Of a stretch of DNA of 64,000 nt, positions 54,865 through 64,000 are shown one piece after another. Every line of letters starts with the position of its first letter. Position 1 is the stretch's first letter. The DNA comes from Betaproteobacteria bacterium (GTDB taxonomy: Bacteria; Pseudomonadota; Gammaproteobacteria; Burkholderiales; Rhodocyclaceae). Both the position numbers and the translations under genes were made by a program. Under the pieces are notes generated by a model. That model made no database searches. It was not told the DNA's origin and worked only from the letters and a program-made list of their open reading frames with translations. The stretch is from assembly GCA_016709965.1 (NCBI GenBank), contig JADJLT010000001.1, forward strand, positions 1,633,001 to 1,697,000, read 5' to 3'.

Positions 54865-55185
54865 AACCATTGCCATTCGCCATCAGATGCAAACCAGTCC
54901 AGGCCCAAAAGCCTGCCAACCGGATTGGCTGGTCGGCGCAAGCAAGATACCAAGCGGCGGGGCGGCACGCTCTGGCTCCTAGCCAACTTCCCGGAGCAAC
55001 ACCCAGCGGAAAGCTCAGGCTATTGCCGCCGAAGGCACAGCCAAACCACTGCTGCCACCAGAAAACGTTTTTTGCCGAAGACCGGGCCTGGCCAGACCGC
55101 CCACACCACAAGAAATTCACTATCAAGCAATTAATCATCAATTGTTTAATTTTCTATTTAATTATTAAAAATAAGATAAATCTGA
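54865..55185. other. Gap without a gene upstream of the chemoreceptor
   Basis: I see no gene here: the short frames present have no family likeness. The first 230 bases have ordinary composition; the last 90 turn sharply AT-rich (runs such as TTTAATTATTAAAAATAAG), typical of a promoter region. Confidence 0.5.
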
Positions 55186-55215
55186 TTGACATTGATATAT
55201 TTGCCATACGATACT
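55186..55215 (+). promoter_or_regulatory. Probable sigma-70 promoter of the chemoreceptor
   Basis: TTGACA (55186-55191), an 18-base spacer, GATACT (55210-55215). It is 48 bases before the ATG, which has a GGGGGG Shine-Dalgarno. Confidence 0.55.
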
Positions 55216-55262
55216 GAGTATTACTAAAGCAATATGTCTTTGGCCGTTTCCTGGGGGGAAAT

Positions 55263-57278
55263 ATGTTTGACCGTCAGTCAATACGCTTTCGGATTGCCAT
55301 CATCGTTGCACTGGCAGTTTTCATCTCGCTAGGCGGATTTGCGCTATTTTTGCACGCTGAAATTCGCGGGGTAAACGAGCGTGACGAAACAGCCAAGCTG
55401 AAAAACACGAATGAACTGCTGCTGAAGATGATTGCGCAGACGGATGCCATCCTCCGTCAACAAGCCGAAAGCTGGTCGCACTCATTCACGACCACGCTGG
55501 CTGGCAATTACACCCTCGAAACCGGTGAAAATCCAGTTCTCAAACTGAATGGCGTAGCACTGAACGGCAACACGAGCTATGTAGACACCTTTAGTCAATC
55601 CAGCAACGGCAACGTCGCGACCATCTTTGCCCGAAAGGCAGACGACTTCGTACGCATTTCTACGTCAGTCAAGAAAGAGGATGGCAGCCGCGCTACAGGC
55701 ACATTACTGGGCAAGCAACATCCACCCTACGCCAGCCTGCTGGAAGGCAAACCGTTCATTGGCAAGGCCACGCTGTTTGGTCGCCACTACATGACCAAAT
55801 ACTCACCCATCAAGGATGCCAAAGGTGAGGTCATTGGTCTGCATTTTGTCGGCATGGACATCATGAACGCTCTCGAATTCATGAAGCAGACCATCAAGAG
55901 CGTGAAACTCGGGAGCAGCGGCTATTCATATGTACTGGACGCGAAACCAGGCCCAACTGCCGGTTTGTTGCTCATCCACCCGACGCAGGAAGGCAAAAAT
56001 GTCGGGGATGCAACGGATAGCGACGGGCGCGCCTTTGTCAAGGAAATCATCGAAAAGCGCAATGGCATCATGCGCTATCCGTGGCTGAACAAGGAAGCCG
56101 GCGAGACCAGGCCCAGAGACAAGATCGTTGCCTACAATGATTACAAGGACTGGAACTGGATCATCGTTTCCGGCAGCTATGCCGATGAAATCTTCAGCCT
56201 CGCCGAACATGCACGCAACATCATGATGGGTGCCACCTTTCTGCTGACCATCGTGTTGCTCGGCGTTTTGACTTTTTACCTGAACCGCATCGTGATCGCA
56301 CCGCTAGACAAACTGGTGGCAAGTTCGCGCAAAATTGCCGATGGCGACCTTACCGTGAGCATTGGCAGTACGCGTCAGGATGAAGTCGGCAAGGTCATGA
56401 ATGCCATGCATCAAATGGCAGGAAAACTGAGCACCGTGATTGGCGGGGTCAGGCAGGCCGCGGACAAGATCAGCCTTGCCTCTCAGAATCTATCAACAAC
56501 CGCCGACGAGATCAGCATCGCGACCGACCGGCAGGCACAGTCCACGGCGGCCTCAGCCTCAGCACTGGAAGAAGTGACGGTGAGTATCAATGAGGTATCG
56601 ACACTGGCCAAGGACACCGAAGAAAGCTCCGAACGCACCTCCTCCCTGACCCAGCAAAGCGTGCAGTCAATTCACAACGCAGTCACTGAAATGGAGTCAA
56701 TGGCTGCAGCAGTACAGTCATCCTCTACCCAAGTGAGCAACCTGATGACGCGCACGCAAGAAGTTGGCGGCATCGCCAATGTCATTAGGGACATTGCCGA
56801 CCAGACCAACTTGCTCGCGCTGAATGCAGCCATCGAAGCCGCCCGTGCCGGCGAAATGGGTCGAGGCTTTGCAGTCGTCGCCGATGAAGTCAGAAAACTG
56901 GCCGAACGGACCGCCAAGGCCACCCATGAAATCACAGCCGAGATCAAGCAGATTCAGGATGAAACGCGAGTAACCGTCGAGGATATGCGCGCAGTTGGGC
57001 CAAAAGTCCAACGCGGACTGGATCGCGTCACTGAAGTATCCGGGATGCTGGAAAGCATCACCCATGAAGCCGCCGAATCCCGCCGTCGCGCCGTCGAAGT
57101 CGCCGATGCAACCCGGGAGCAGGCCGTTGCCGCCAACGACATCGCACAAAGTGTCGAACAGGTTGCCCAGATGACCGAGGAAACCAATGCGACGATTCAC
57201 AGCAATGCGGATAACGCACTACAGTTGCAACATATGGCCGCCCAACTGCGCGAACAGGTAGCCTATTTCAAGGTTTGA
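55263..57278 (+). CDS. Methyl-accepting chemotaxis protein with periplasmic Cache domain
   Basis: 671 residues. Helix 1 at about 10-30, a periplasmic Cache region (about 35-315, including GLHFVGMDIMNAL and SGYSYVLDAKPGPTAGLLLIHP), helix 2 near 320-342, HAMP, and an MCP domain with the conserved tip DQTNLLALNAAIEAARAGEMGRGF. The Cys-free ligand region suggests a small organic ligand, unidentified. It is not linked to other che genes here, and has its own promoter and terminator. Confidence 0.95.
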   Translation: MFDRQSIRFRIAIIVALAVFISLGGFALFLHAEIRGVNERDETAKLKNTNELLLKMIAQTDAILRQQAESWSHSFTTTLAGNYTLETGENPVLKLNGVALNGNTSYVDTFSQSSNGNVATIFARKADDFVRISTSVKKEDGSRATGTLLGKQHPPYASLLEGKPFIGKATLFGRHYMTKYSPIKDAKGEVIGLHFVGMDIMNALEFMKQTIKSVKLGSSGYSYVLDAKPGPTAGLLLIHPTQEGKNVGDATDSDGRAFVKEIIEKRNGIMRYPWLNKEAGETRPRDKIVAYNDYKDWNWIIVSGSYADEIFSLAEHARNIMMGATFLLTIVLLGVLTFYLNRIVIAPLDKLVASSRKIADGDLTVSIGSTRQDEVGKVMNAMHQMAGKLSTVIGGVRQAADKISLASQNLSTTADEISIATDRQAQSTAASASALEEVTVSINEVSTLAKDTEESSERTSSLTQQSVQSIHNAVTEMESMAAAVQSSSTQVSNLMTRTQEVGGIANVIRDIADQTNLLALNAAIEAARAGEMGRGFAVVADEVRKLAERTAKATHEITAEIKQIQDETRVTVEDMRAVGPKVQRGLDRVTEVSGMLESITHEAAESRRRAVEVADATREQAVAANDIAQSVEQVAQMTEETNATIHSNADNALQLQHMAAQLREQVAYFKV

Positions 57279-57293
57279 AATGCAAACCAAAGG

Positions 57294-57322
57294 AAAAGGC
57301 GGCTGACTCAGCCGCCTTTTTC
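57294..57322 (+). terminator. Rho-independent terminator of the chemoreceptor
   Basis: GGCGGCTGA-C-TCAGCCGCC with AAAA/TTTTT flanks. The T tract runs on into repeat copy H. Confidence 0.9.
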
Positions 57323-57352
57323 ATTTTTGCCTGTTTTTTCCGGTTGACCGTA
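57323..57352 (+). repeat. Dispersed repeat, copy H
   Basis: ATTTTTGCCTGTTTTTTCC, then GGTTGACCGTA, fused to the end of the preceding terminator. Confidence 0.85.
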
Positions 57353-57443
57353 TCAAGCCCTGAATGCGCCTCCGGAAAATCATTCACGTGCTCGTTCGAC
57401 TCCAAACACACCAACACAAATCAATGATTTCATTGAATAAATA

Positions 57444-57487
57444 TTGACTTGTTTAAATAAGCCTTAAATAATGCGCTTAATTTGACA
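57444..57487 (+). promoter_or_regulatory. AT-rich promoter region of the DUF4143 ATPase
   Basis: TTGACT (57444) followed by TTAAATAAT near 57464-57472, and a TTGACA at 57482. The spacing is not ideal, so the exact promoter is unclear. The 90 bases before the ATG are much more AT-rich than the window average. Confidence 0.4.
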
Positions 57488-57507
57488 AAATAAGCGTCAC
57501 GGCCTAC

Positions 57508-58959
57508 ATGAAAGCTTTCGAGATACCACTTCCCGAGGTTCAAAAGCGCCTCTCCTTCGAAAACCCGTGGTGGATCGCCGGCAACGGGATCGACCTGGAG
57601 CGGCGTAACTGGCCGCGCCGGGCCTACTTTCAGCCGTTTCGGAAACTGGTTGGTGAGCTGGGTGTGCATCGAGCGATTGTCCTGATTGGTCCGCGCCGGG
57701 TCGGCAAGACAGTCATGCTGGCGCAAACCATCCAGTCCCTGCTCGACGAAGGTGTGCCAGGCACTCATATTTTGCAATTGTCGCTCGACACGCCACTCTA
57801 CTCGGGCCGTTCGCTGGAAAGCATGGTTAGAATCTTTACCGAATTGCATCGCCATCCACTCGATCGGCAACTGTGGGTATTTTTCGATGAGATCCAATAC
57901 GTCAAGGACTGGGAAGTTCACCTGAAATCGCTAGTCGACAGCTTCCGGCATATTCGTTTTGTGGCCAGCGGCTCTGCTGCTGCTGCGCTGCGCATGAAGA
58001 GCCGGGAATCTGGCGCAGGGCGCTTCAGCGACTTCGTGCTGCCGCCGCTGACATTTGCCGAATATCTCGACTTTGCTGACCTAACCGCCGGTCTGATCGG
58101 GGAAGACGAGAAGCCAGGTAGTCCGCTCCCCGTTTATTTCACCCCGGCAATTGACCGGCTCAACGCTGCCTTTGTTGATTACCTGAATTACGGTGGTTTC
58201 CCCGAAGCGGTAATGAATCCGATTGTGCGCGAAAATCCGACGCGCTTTTTGCGCCAGGATATTGTCGAGAAAGTATTGCTCAAGGATTTGCCCAGCCTGT
58301 ACGGCATCGCCGACACACAGGAACTTAACCGTTTTTTCAATGTATTGGCCTACAACACCGGTGATGAAGTCAGCCCCGAGGCCTTGTCGAAGCACACGGG
58401 AATCGGCAAGCAGAAGCTGTTGGACTATCTTGAATATCTGGAAGCTGCCTTTCTGATTCGCCGCGTTCATCGACTGGACGATAACGCCCGTCGCCTGCAG
58501 AGGACACGAACTTTCAAGATTTACCTGACCAATCCATCCATCCGTGCCGCCTTGTTCGGTTACATCGACGCCAACGACCCTGCCATCGGCGCACTGGCTG
58601 AAACGGCGGTATGGAGCCAGTGGCTGCACAGCACAGGAATCATCGAGTCGCTGCACTACGCACGCTGGAAACAGGGGCGCAGCGATCTGGAGGTCGATCT
58701 GGTTTCGTTGGATAGTCGTACGCAGTCGCCCCGCTTTCTCGTTGAAATCAAATGGAGCGACCGTGCCTACGGCGACTGGAGCGAGTTACGCGGCATTCGC
58801 GCTTTGGCGGAACGTTATCCTCTGTCGAGAATGCCCTTGGTAACGACGTTGACGGCTGCCGGCACCGGCAGGGACGGCAATCTGGAAATCGAATTCATGC
58901 CGACCAGCTTGCATTGCTACACGATTGCGAGAAACCTGCTGCGCTCTACCCAGCAATGA
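57508..58959 (+). CDS. AAA ATPase with DUF4143 C-terminal domain
   Basis: 483 residues. Walker A GPRRVGKT near 61-68 and Walker B WVFFDEIQYV near 115-124 belong to the AAA_14 type; the C-terminal half (ELNRFFNVLAYNTGDEVS, LTNPSIRAALFGY, VEIKWSDR) is DUF4143, a nuclease-like fold. These proteins are widespread, variable and often horizontally exchanged; their role is not firm (defence, toxin-like or stress have been proposed). It is a single-gene unit between terminators, with an AT-rich leader. Confidence 0.88.
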   Translation: MKAFEIPLPEVQKRLSFENPWWIAGNGIDLERRNWPRRAYFQPFRKLVGELGVHRAIVLIGPRRVGKTVMLAQTIQSLLDEGVPGTHILQLSLDTPLYSGRSLESMVRIFTELHRHPLDRQLWVFFDEIQYVKDWEVHLKSLVDSFRHIRFVASGSAAAALRMKSRESGAGRFSDFVLPPLTFAEYLDFADLTAGLIGEDEKPGSPLPVYFTPAIDRLNAAFVDYLNYGGFPEAVMNPIVRENPTRFLRQDIVEKVLLKDLPSLYGIADTQELNRFFNVLAYNTGDEVSPEALSKHTGIGKQKLLDYLEYLEAAFLIRRVHRLDDNARRLQRTRTFKIYLTNPSIRAALFGYIDANDPAIGALAETAVWSQWLHSTGIIESLHYARWKQGRSDLEVDLVSLDSRTQSPRFLVEIKWSDRAYGDWSELRGIRALAERYPLSRMPLVTTLTAAGTGRDGNLEIEFMPTSLHCYTIARNLLRSTQQ

Positions 58960-58960
58960 A

Positions 58961-58987
58961 AAGGCGGCCTTTGGCCGCCTTCAATTT
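58961..58987. terminator. Bidirectional terminator between the ATPase and thiC
   Basis: AAGGCGGCC-TTT-GGCCGCCTT followed on plus by CAATTTT and on minus by TTC; the palindrome can serve both convergent genes. Confidence 0.75.
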
Positions 58988-59013
58988 TCGAGCATTTTCC
59001 CCGGTTGACCGTA
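58983..59013 (+). repeat. Dispersed repeat, copy I
   Basis: AATTTTCGAGCATTTTCC, then CCGGTTGACCGTA. Its right end touches the thiC stop codon (59014), so it fills the gap between the terminator and thiC. One C replaces a T of the usual tract. Confidence 0.8.
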
Positions 59014-60930
<1,917 letters not shown>

Positions 60931-60996
60931 GGTGGCTCCGTGCGTAATTGCAACGAGTAAGACGGGCAGGGAGCGATCTGGTTCCAAGAGCAGAAT

Positions 60997-61076
60997 TCGT
61001 TTCCCTACGACGGCATGACCCGGTCAGGTTCGAAGGGTATTTCTCAGTCGCCCGACATGGCCGACACCCCTAACGA
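60997..61076 (-). promoter_or_regulatory. TPP riboswitch (THI element) of thiC
   Basis: On the minus strand the conserved segments occur in order: AGGGGTG, CTGAGAAATACCC, GAACCTGA, GGGTCATGCC and CGTAGGGAAA. This is a complete thiamine pyrophosphate aptamer. It ends about 67 bases before the thiC ATG, leaving room for control of translation; I see no clear terminator stem in that space. Confidence 0.93.
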
Positions 61077-61084
61077 GAGGCTGC

Positions 61085-61113
61085 AAGTTACTGGAAATAC
61101 AGGCAAAATGCAA
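61085..61113 (-). promoter_or_regulatory. Probable sigma-70 promoter of the thiC riboswitch transcript
   Basis: On minus: TTGCAT (61108-61113), a 17-base spacer, TAACTT (61085-61090). The start site near 61078 would put the riboswitch at the very 5' end of the RNA. Confidence 0.6.
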
Positions 61114-61203
61114 GGAATGACAAAATTCACTCAAGGTTTTCAGATTTTGGCCGACATATCGTCGACAAGCTGAAGAATCCAAAGAGAAAACGGGGGAACC
61201 AAG

Positions 61204-62688
61204 ATGCGCCATTTGATGATCGTCGGCCTGCTCGCCGCACTGCCGTGGGCAGCCTCGGCCGCGCCGACCTGGCAAACCATTTCTTCAGAACCCGGCAAGC
61301 GCATTGAAATTGACCGCACCAATTTGAAGCGGGAAGGCAGCATCGTTCAGGCTCTGGGACGAGTCGTCCTCGACAAGGAACTGATCGACGGCCGCTCCGG
61401 AGCGCCCTACCGCGTCATCGAGGCGACGACTCGTTACGACTGCGCAACACGCAGCGCCAATACGATCAAGCGGACGCTCAAGAAAAATGACAAGGATATC
61501 GTTCGCGAAGAGGAGCCCAAGGGCATTGAACTCCCCGTCCGTACCGGCACGCTGGACGATAAGGTTTTGCGCGAAGTGTGCCGTCCGCCCAGAGAGACGC
61601 CGCTGGAACTGGCCAAAAAGGCCAATGATGCGGCCGGGGAACTCAAGGCGGCCAATGATGCACTACTGAAAAAGGAACTGGCCAAGGCCGAAAAGCCACA
61701 AAGCATCAAGGTCGCCGATACCGGTCATGGCGGAGCATCAGCCAAGGAAGAGAAAGAGACCGAGCACGCGGCCATCCCTTCAATTCGACCCAACCTCAAG
61801 GCTGCTGCCGAAGCCACCAAAGAACCAAAAGTATCCGCGCCGCCGCCGGCGCCCCCCGCGCCCCGCGAAATTGCACCGGCCAAGCCATCGACTGTCATTG
61901 TGCACACCACCAGCCATGCGCCGCTACGCAAGGCAAGGAAGGCAGCGAAAGAACCGAAGTCGGAGGGCTACATGCTGGAACTGGCCCAGACCGAGCCTGC
62001 CGTACAGCACTCGCATATTCACTGGGATTACGAAGGCCCCGGCGGGCCCGACAACTGGTCGAATCTCAATCCGAACAACAAGTCCTGTGCCATTGGACAG
62101 CGACAATCACCGATCGACATCAAAGACGGTATCAAGGTCGATCTGGAGCCGATCAAGTTCAACTACCGTCCGTCGACGTTCCGCATTATCGACAACGGCC
62201 ATACCGTTCAGGTAGAGGTGGGCGACAGCTCGATTTCGCTGACCGGCAAGACCTATGAGCTGGTTCAATTCCATTTTCACCGCCCGTCGGAGGAAAAGGT
62301 CAACGGCCAGCGTTTCGACATGGTCGTCCATCTGGTTCACAAGTCGGATGACGGTCAGCTGGCCGTCGTCGCCGTGCTGCTTGAACGTGGTAACGAAAAC
62401 CCGTTCATCCAGACACTTTGGAACAATCTGCCGCTGGAAAAAAATCTGCCGGTAGCCCCGCCGACCACTGCGATTGATCTCAACACCCTGTTGCCGGCAG
62501 CGCGCAATTACTACACCTACATGGGCTCGCTGACCACACCGCCTTGCTCCGAAGGAGTGCTGTGGCTGGTCATGAAACAGCCGGTTCAGGTATCCCCCGA
62601 CCAGATCAACATCTTCAGCCGACTCTACAGAAACAACGCCCGCCCGATCCAGCCAGCCGGCGGCCGACTGATCAAGGAAGGTCGTTGA
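61204..62688 (+). CDS. Exported alpha-carbonic anhydrase fused to an N-terminal adhesin-E-like domain
   Basis: 494 residues. A signal peptide (1-19) is followed by a domain (20-130) like surface-adhesin E (WQTISSEPGKRIEIDRTN… YDCATRSANTIKRTL), a Lys/Ala/Pro-rich linker, and a complete alpha-carbonic anhydrase (about 265-490): FHFHRPSEE and MVVHLVH give the zinc histidines, NNGHTV-like DNGHTVQV and SLTTPPCSEGV are present. It would hydrate CO2 in the periplasm. The fusion is unusual in length. It is divergent from thiC and probably monocistronic. Confidence 0.92.
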   Translation: MRHLMIVGLLAALPWAASAAPTWQTISSEPGKRIEIDRTNLKREGSIVQALGRVVLDKELIDGRSGAPYRVIEATTRYDCATRSANTIKRTLKKNDKDIVREEEPKGIELPVRTGTLDDKVLREVCRPPRETPLELAKKANDAAGELKAANDALLKKELAKAEKPQSIKVADTGHGGASAKEEKETEHAAIPSIRPNLKAAAEATKEPKVSAPPPAPPAPREIAPAKPSTVIVHTTSHAPLRKARKAAKEPKSEGYMLELAQTEPAVQHSHIHWDYEGPGGPDNWSNLNPNNKSCAIGQRQSPIDIKDGIKVDLEPIKFNYRPSTFRIIDNGHTVQVEVGDSSISLTGKTYELVQFHFHRPSEEKVNGQRFDMVVHLVHKSDDGQLAVVAVLLERGNENPFIQTLWNNLPLEKNLPVAPPTTAIDLNTLLPAARNYYTYMGSLTTPPCSEGVLWLVMKQPVQVSPDQINIFSRLYRNNARPIQPAGGRLIKEGR

Positions 62689-62709
62689 CCGAAAAGCCGG
62701 GGCGATGGT

Positions 62710-62737
62710 AACTTAATGACCGACAAGTCATTAAGTT
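62710..62737. promoter_or_regulatory. TetR operator palindrome AACTTAATGAC-N6-GTCATTAAGTT
   Basis: Perfect 11-base arms separated by CGACAA, 12 bases before the TetR ATG. Position and form fit an autoregulatory operator of the TetR protein. Confidence 0.75.
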
Positions 62738-62748
62738 AGCCACCAGTC

Positions 62749-63384
62749 ATGCTCGCCCCCCGGAAACGCCGCAAGGAAGCCCGCCCCGCCGAACTGCTTG
62801 AAGCAGCGCTTGGCTTGTTCGTCGAAAAAGGCTTTACCGCCACCCGCCTTGAAGATGTTGCGGCCCGCGCCGGCGTTTCGAAGGGCACGCTGTATCTCTA
62901 CTTTGAAAACAAGGATGCACTGTTCAAGGCGGTAATTCAGGAAGGGATCATTCCCGTCATCGCCGAAAATGAGGCGATTGCGGCCCGGCATACCGGATGC
63001 AGCTTCGCGTTGCTGGAGATACTGCTCGACAACTGGTGGTCAAAAATCGGCCAGACCGCTTTTGCGGGCATCCCCAAACTGATGGTTGCCGAGGCTAGAA
63101 ATTTTCCGGATCTGGCACGCTTTTATTACGAACATGTCATCAGTCGGGGACGGGGACTGGTGGGGTTCGCTTTGCGGCGCGGCATGGAGAGTGGTGAATT
63201 TCGTTCGATGGATGTCGAAACCACCATCGACGTCATCATTGCCCCCATCCTGATGCTGTTGATCTGGCGCTATTCCATGAGTTGCTGCCAGAACAGCGAG
63301 AGCGATCCGCAGCTATATTTGCGTATCCACATGGATCTTTTGCGGCAGGGTTTGCGCAAGACGGAAAATGAGACTCAGGTATAA
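62749..63384 (+). CDS. TetR/AcrR-family transcriptional regulator
   Basis: 211 residues. An N-terminal HTH (about 10-58: LEDVAARAGVSKGTLYLYFENKDALF) and a C-terminal helical ligand domain. The arms of the operator palindrome just upstream suggest autorepression. Related regulators control efflux pumps; the likely targets may include genes downstream of the window. It is followed by a pcm-like gene after 60 bases, with its own promoter-like TATAAT (63380). Confidence 0.93.
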   Translation: MLAPRKRRKEARPAELLEAALGLFVEKGFTATRLEDVAARAGVSKGTLYLYFENKDALFKAVIQEGIIPVIAENEAIAARHTGCSFALLEILLDNWWSKIGQTAFAGIPKLMVAEARNFPDLARFYYEHVISRGRGLVGFALRRGMESGEFRSMDVETTIDVIIAPILMLLIWRYSMSCCQNSESDPQLYLRIHMDLLRQGLRKTENETQV

Positions 63385-63405
63385 TTTTGTTTTGTCGGAA
63401 TCAAT

Positions 63406-63425
63406 ATATTAGCCTGTGCTAATAT
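63406..63425. promoter_or_regulatory. Inverted repeat ATATTAGC-CTGT-GCTAATAT
   Basis: Two perfect 8-base arms with a 4-base loop, 19 bases before the pcm-like start and 20 bases after a TATAAT at 63380. It could be an operator or a leader hairpin over the ribosome-site region. Confidence 0.5.
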
Positions 63426-63444
63426 TTAGCCTGCGGAGACACAC

Positions 63445-64000
63445 ATGAACATCGAGCAAGCACGTTTCAACATGATCGAACAGCAGATCCGTCCATGGGA
63501 TGTTCTGGATCCGCAGGTTCTCGACCTCCTATTCGTCGTCAAGCGCGAAGATTTCGTGCCGCCCGCCTATCGCAACCTGGCTTTTGCCGACATGGAAATT
63601 CCTCTCGGTGGCGGTCAGCAAATGCTGGCCCCGAAGATCGAAGCCAAAATGCTGCAGGAACTTGGCCTCAAGAAAACCGACAAGGTTCTTGAGATCGGCA
63701 CCGGCAGTGGCTACATGGCGGCCCTGTTGGCCGCCCGTGCCGACCACGTAGTAACCGTCGAAACCCGCCCGGAATTGATCGAAATGGCCAAGCAAAATTT
63801 CGAACGCGCCGGCATTACCAATATCACCGTTGAACGTGGCGATGGCGCCAAGGGCTGGGCGCAACGCGGCCCTTACGACGCCATTGTCGTTTCCGGCTCA
63901 CTTCCGGCTGTTCCGGATGCCTTGCTCAAGCAGTTGCGTGTCGGTGGCAAACTGGCCGTTGTGGTTGGCGAAGCACCGGTCATGGAAGCCCAGTTGATTA
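63445..64000 (+). CDS. Protein-L-isoaspartate O-methyltransferase family, 3' end outside window
   Basis: 185 residues visible, starting MNIEQARFNMIEQQIRPWDV; the C-terminus is cut by the window edge. SAM motif I is VLEIGTGSGYMAALLAA, and GGGQQMLAPKIEAKML matches the PCMT family. It would methylate isoaspartyl residues to repair aged proteins, although short betaproteobacterial members next to tolC may have another role. Confidence 0.88.
   Translation, partial: MNIEQARFNMIEQQIRPWDVLDPQVLDLLFVVKREDFVPPAYRNLAFADMEIPLGGGQQMLAPKIEAKMLQELGLKKTDKVLEIGTGSGYMAALLAARADHVVTVETRPELIEMAKQNFERAGITNITVERGDGAKGWAQRGPYDAIVVSGSLPAVPDALLKQLRVGGKLAVVVGEAPVMEAQLI

Noticed and set aside
57430..58959. Defence island or toxin-antitoxin module around the DUF4143 ATPase
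   Set aside because: No partner gene lies beside it; both neighbours are ordinary chromosomal genes.
61022..61040. GGTTCGAA, resembling a tRNA T-loop
   Set aside because: It is part of the TPP riboswitch; no acceptor or anticodon stem surrounds it.

Overview
The window reads as chromosomal DNA of a betaproteobacterium of the Rhodocyclales/Azonexaceae type (Dechloromonas-like). The grounds are the pilGHIJ-chpA cluster with pilT/pilU, a PEP-CTERM surface protein, several c-type cytochromes, a non-catalytic PyrC' next to pyrB, and gene neighbourhoods such as argS-SPOR-dsbA and yqgE-ruvX-pyrR-pyrB-pyrC'. The taxon is inferred from gene content and protein style, not from a database search. Almost all of the window is ordinary, densely packed housekeeping DNA. 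I see no tRNA, rRNA, CRISPR array, prophage or insertion sequence.

Layout. 1-7 kb: the end of a PEP-CTERM protein, a diheme cytochrome c, then a minus-strand run argS > SPOR protein > dsbA > SDR > thiS > thiG > trmB. 7-19 kb: a DNA glycosylase, a diguanylate cyclase, ubiB, a SWIM/SNF2 helicase, a hybrid histidine kinase coupled to a FIST protein, pncC and mobA. 19-20.6 kb: a 60-residue protein, a probable small RNA, a c5-type cytochrome and a Lys/Ala-rich exported protein. 20.6-26 kb: rep, two small unknown genes, pilU and pilT. 26-32 kb: yggS-proC-yggT-yggU on plus, pyrimidine genes with ruvX and yqgE on minus. 32-43 kb: photolyase, then the pilus chemosensory operon pilG-H-I-J-chpA. 43-46 kb: thiD-thiE-hemL-sugE. 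46-53.4 kb: a long translationally coupled minus run ykgJ, uppP, yqiA, rnb, tonB-like, aroE, mtgA, followed by a CorA-type transporter. 53.6-59 kb: a tandem-domain protein with a ComEA-like HhH tail, a Cache chemoreceptor and a DUF4143 ATPase. 59-64 kb: thiC under a TPP riboswitch, an alpha-carbonic anhydrase fusion, a TetR regulator with a clear operator, and the start of a pcm-like gene.

The most interesting signal is a dispersed repeat no gene explains: ten copies of a T-rich tract followed by CCGGTTGACCG and usually CA or TA. Most lie directly after stop codons or terminators. Two lie inside thiE and thiC. Nine of ten point the same way on the chromosome whatever the orientation of the neighbouring genes. 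The architecture (short fixed core plus flanking T tract, about one per 6 kb) resembles uptake sequences or polar chromosome-organising motifs, and the window also carries twitching-motility ATPases and a ComEA-like HhH protein. The function is unproven. Second-tier items are a candidate structured sRNA near 19.4 kb, the HhH protein with an NtrC-like palindrome upstream, and the FIST/kinase pair.

Thiamine genes are scattered: thiS-thiG, thiD-thiE and thiC all lie here but in three places, and only thiC shows a TPP riboswitch.
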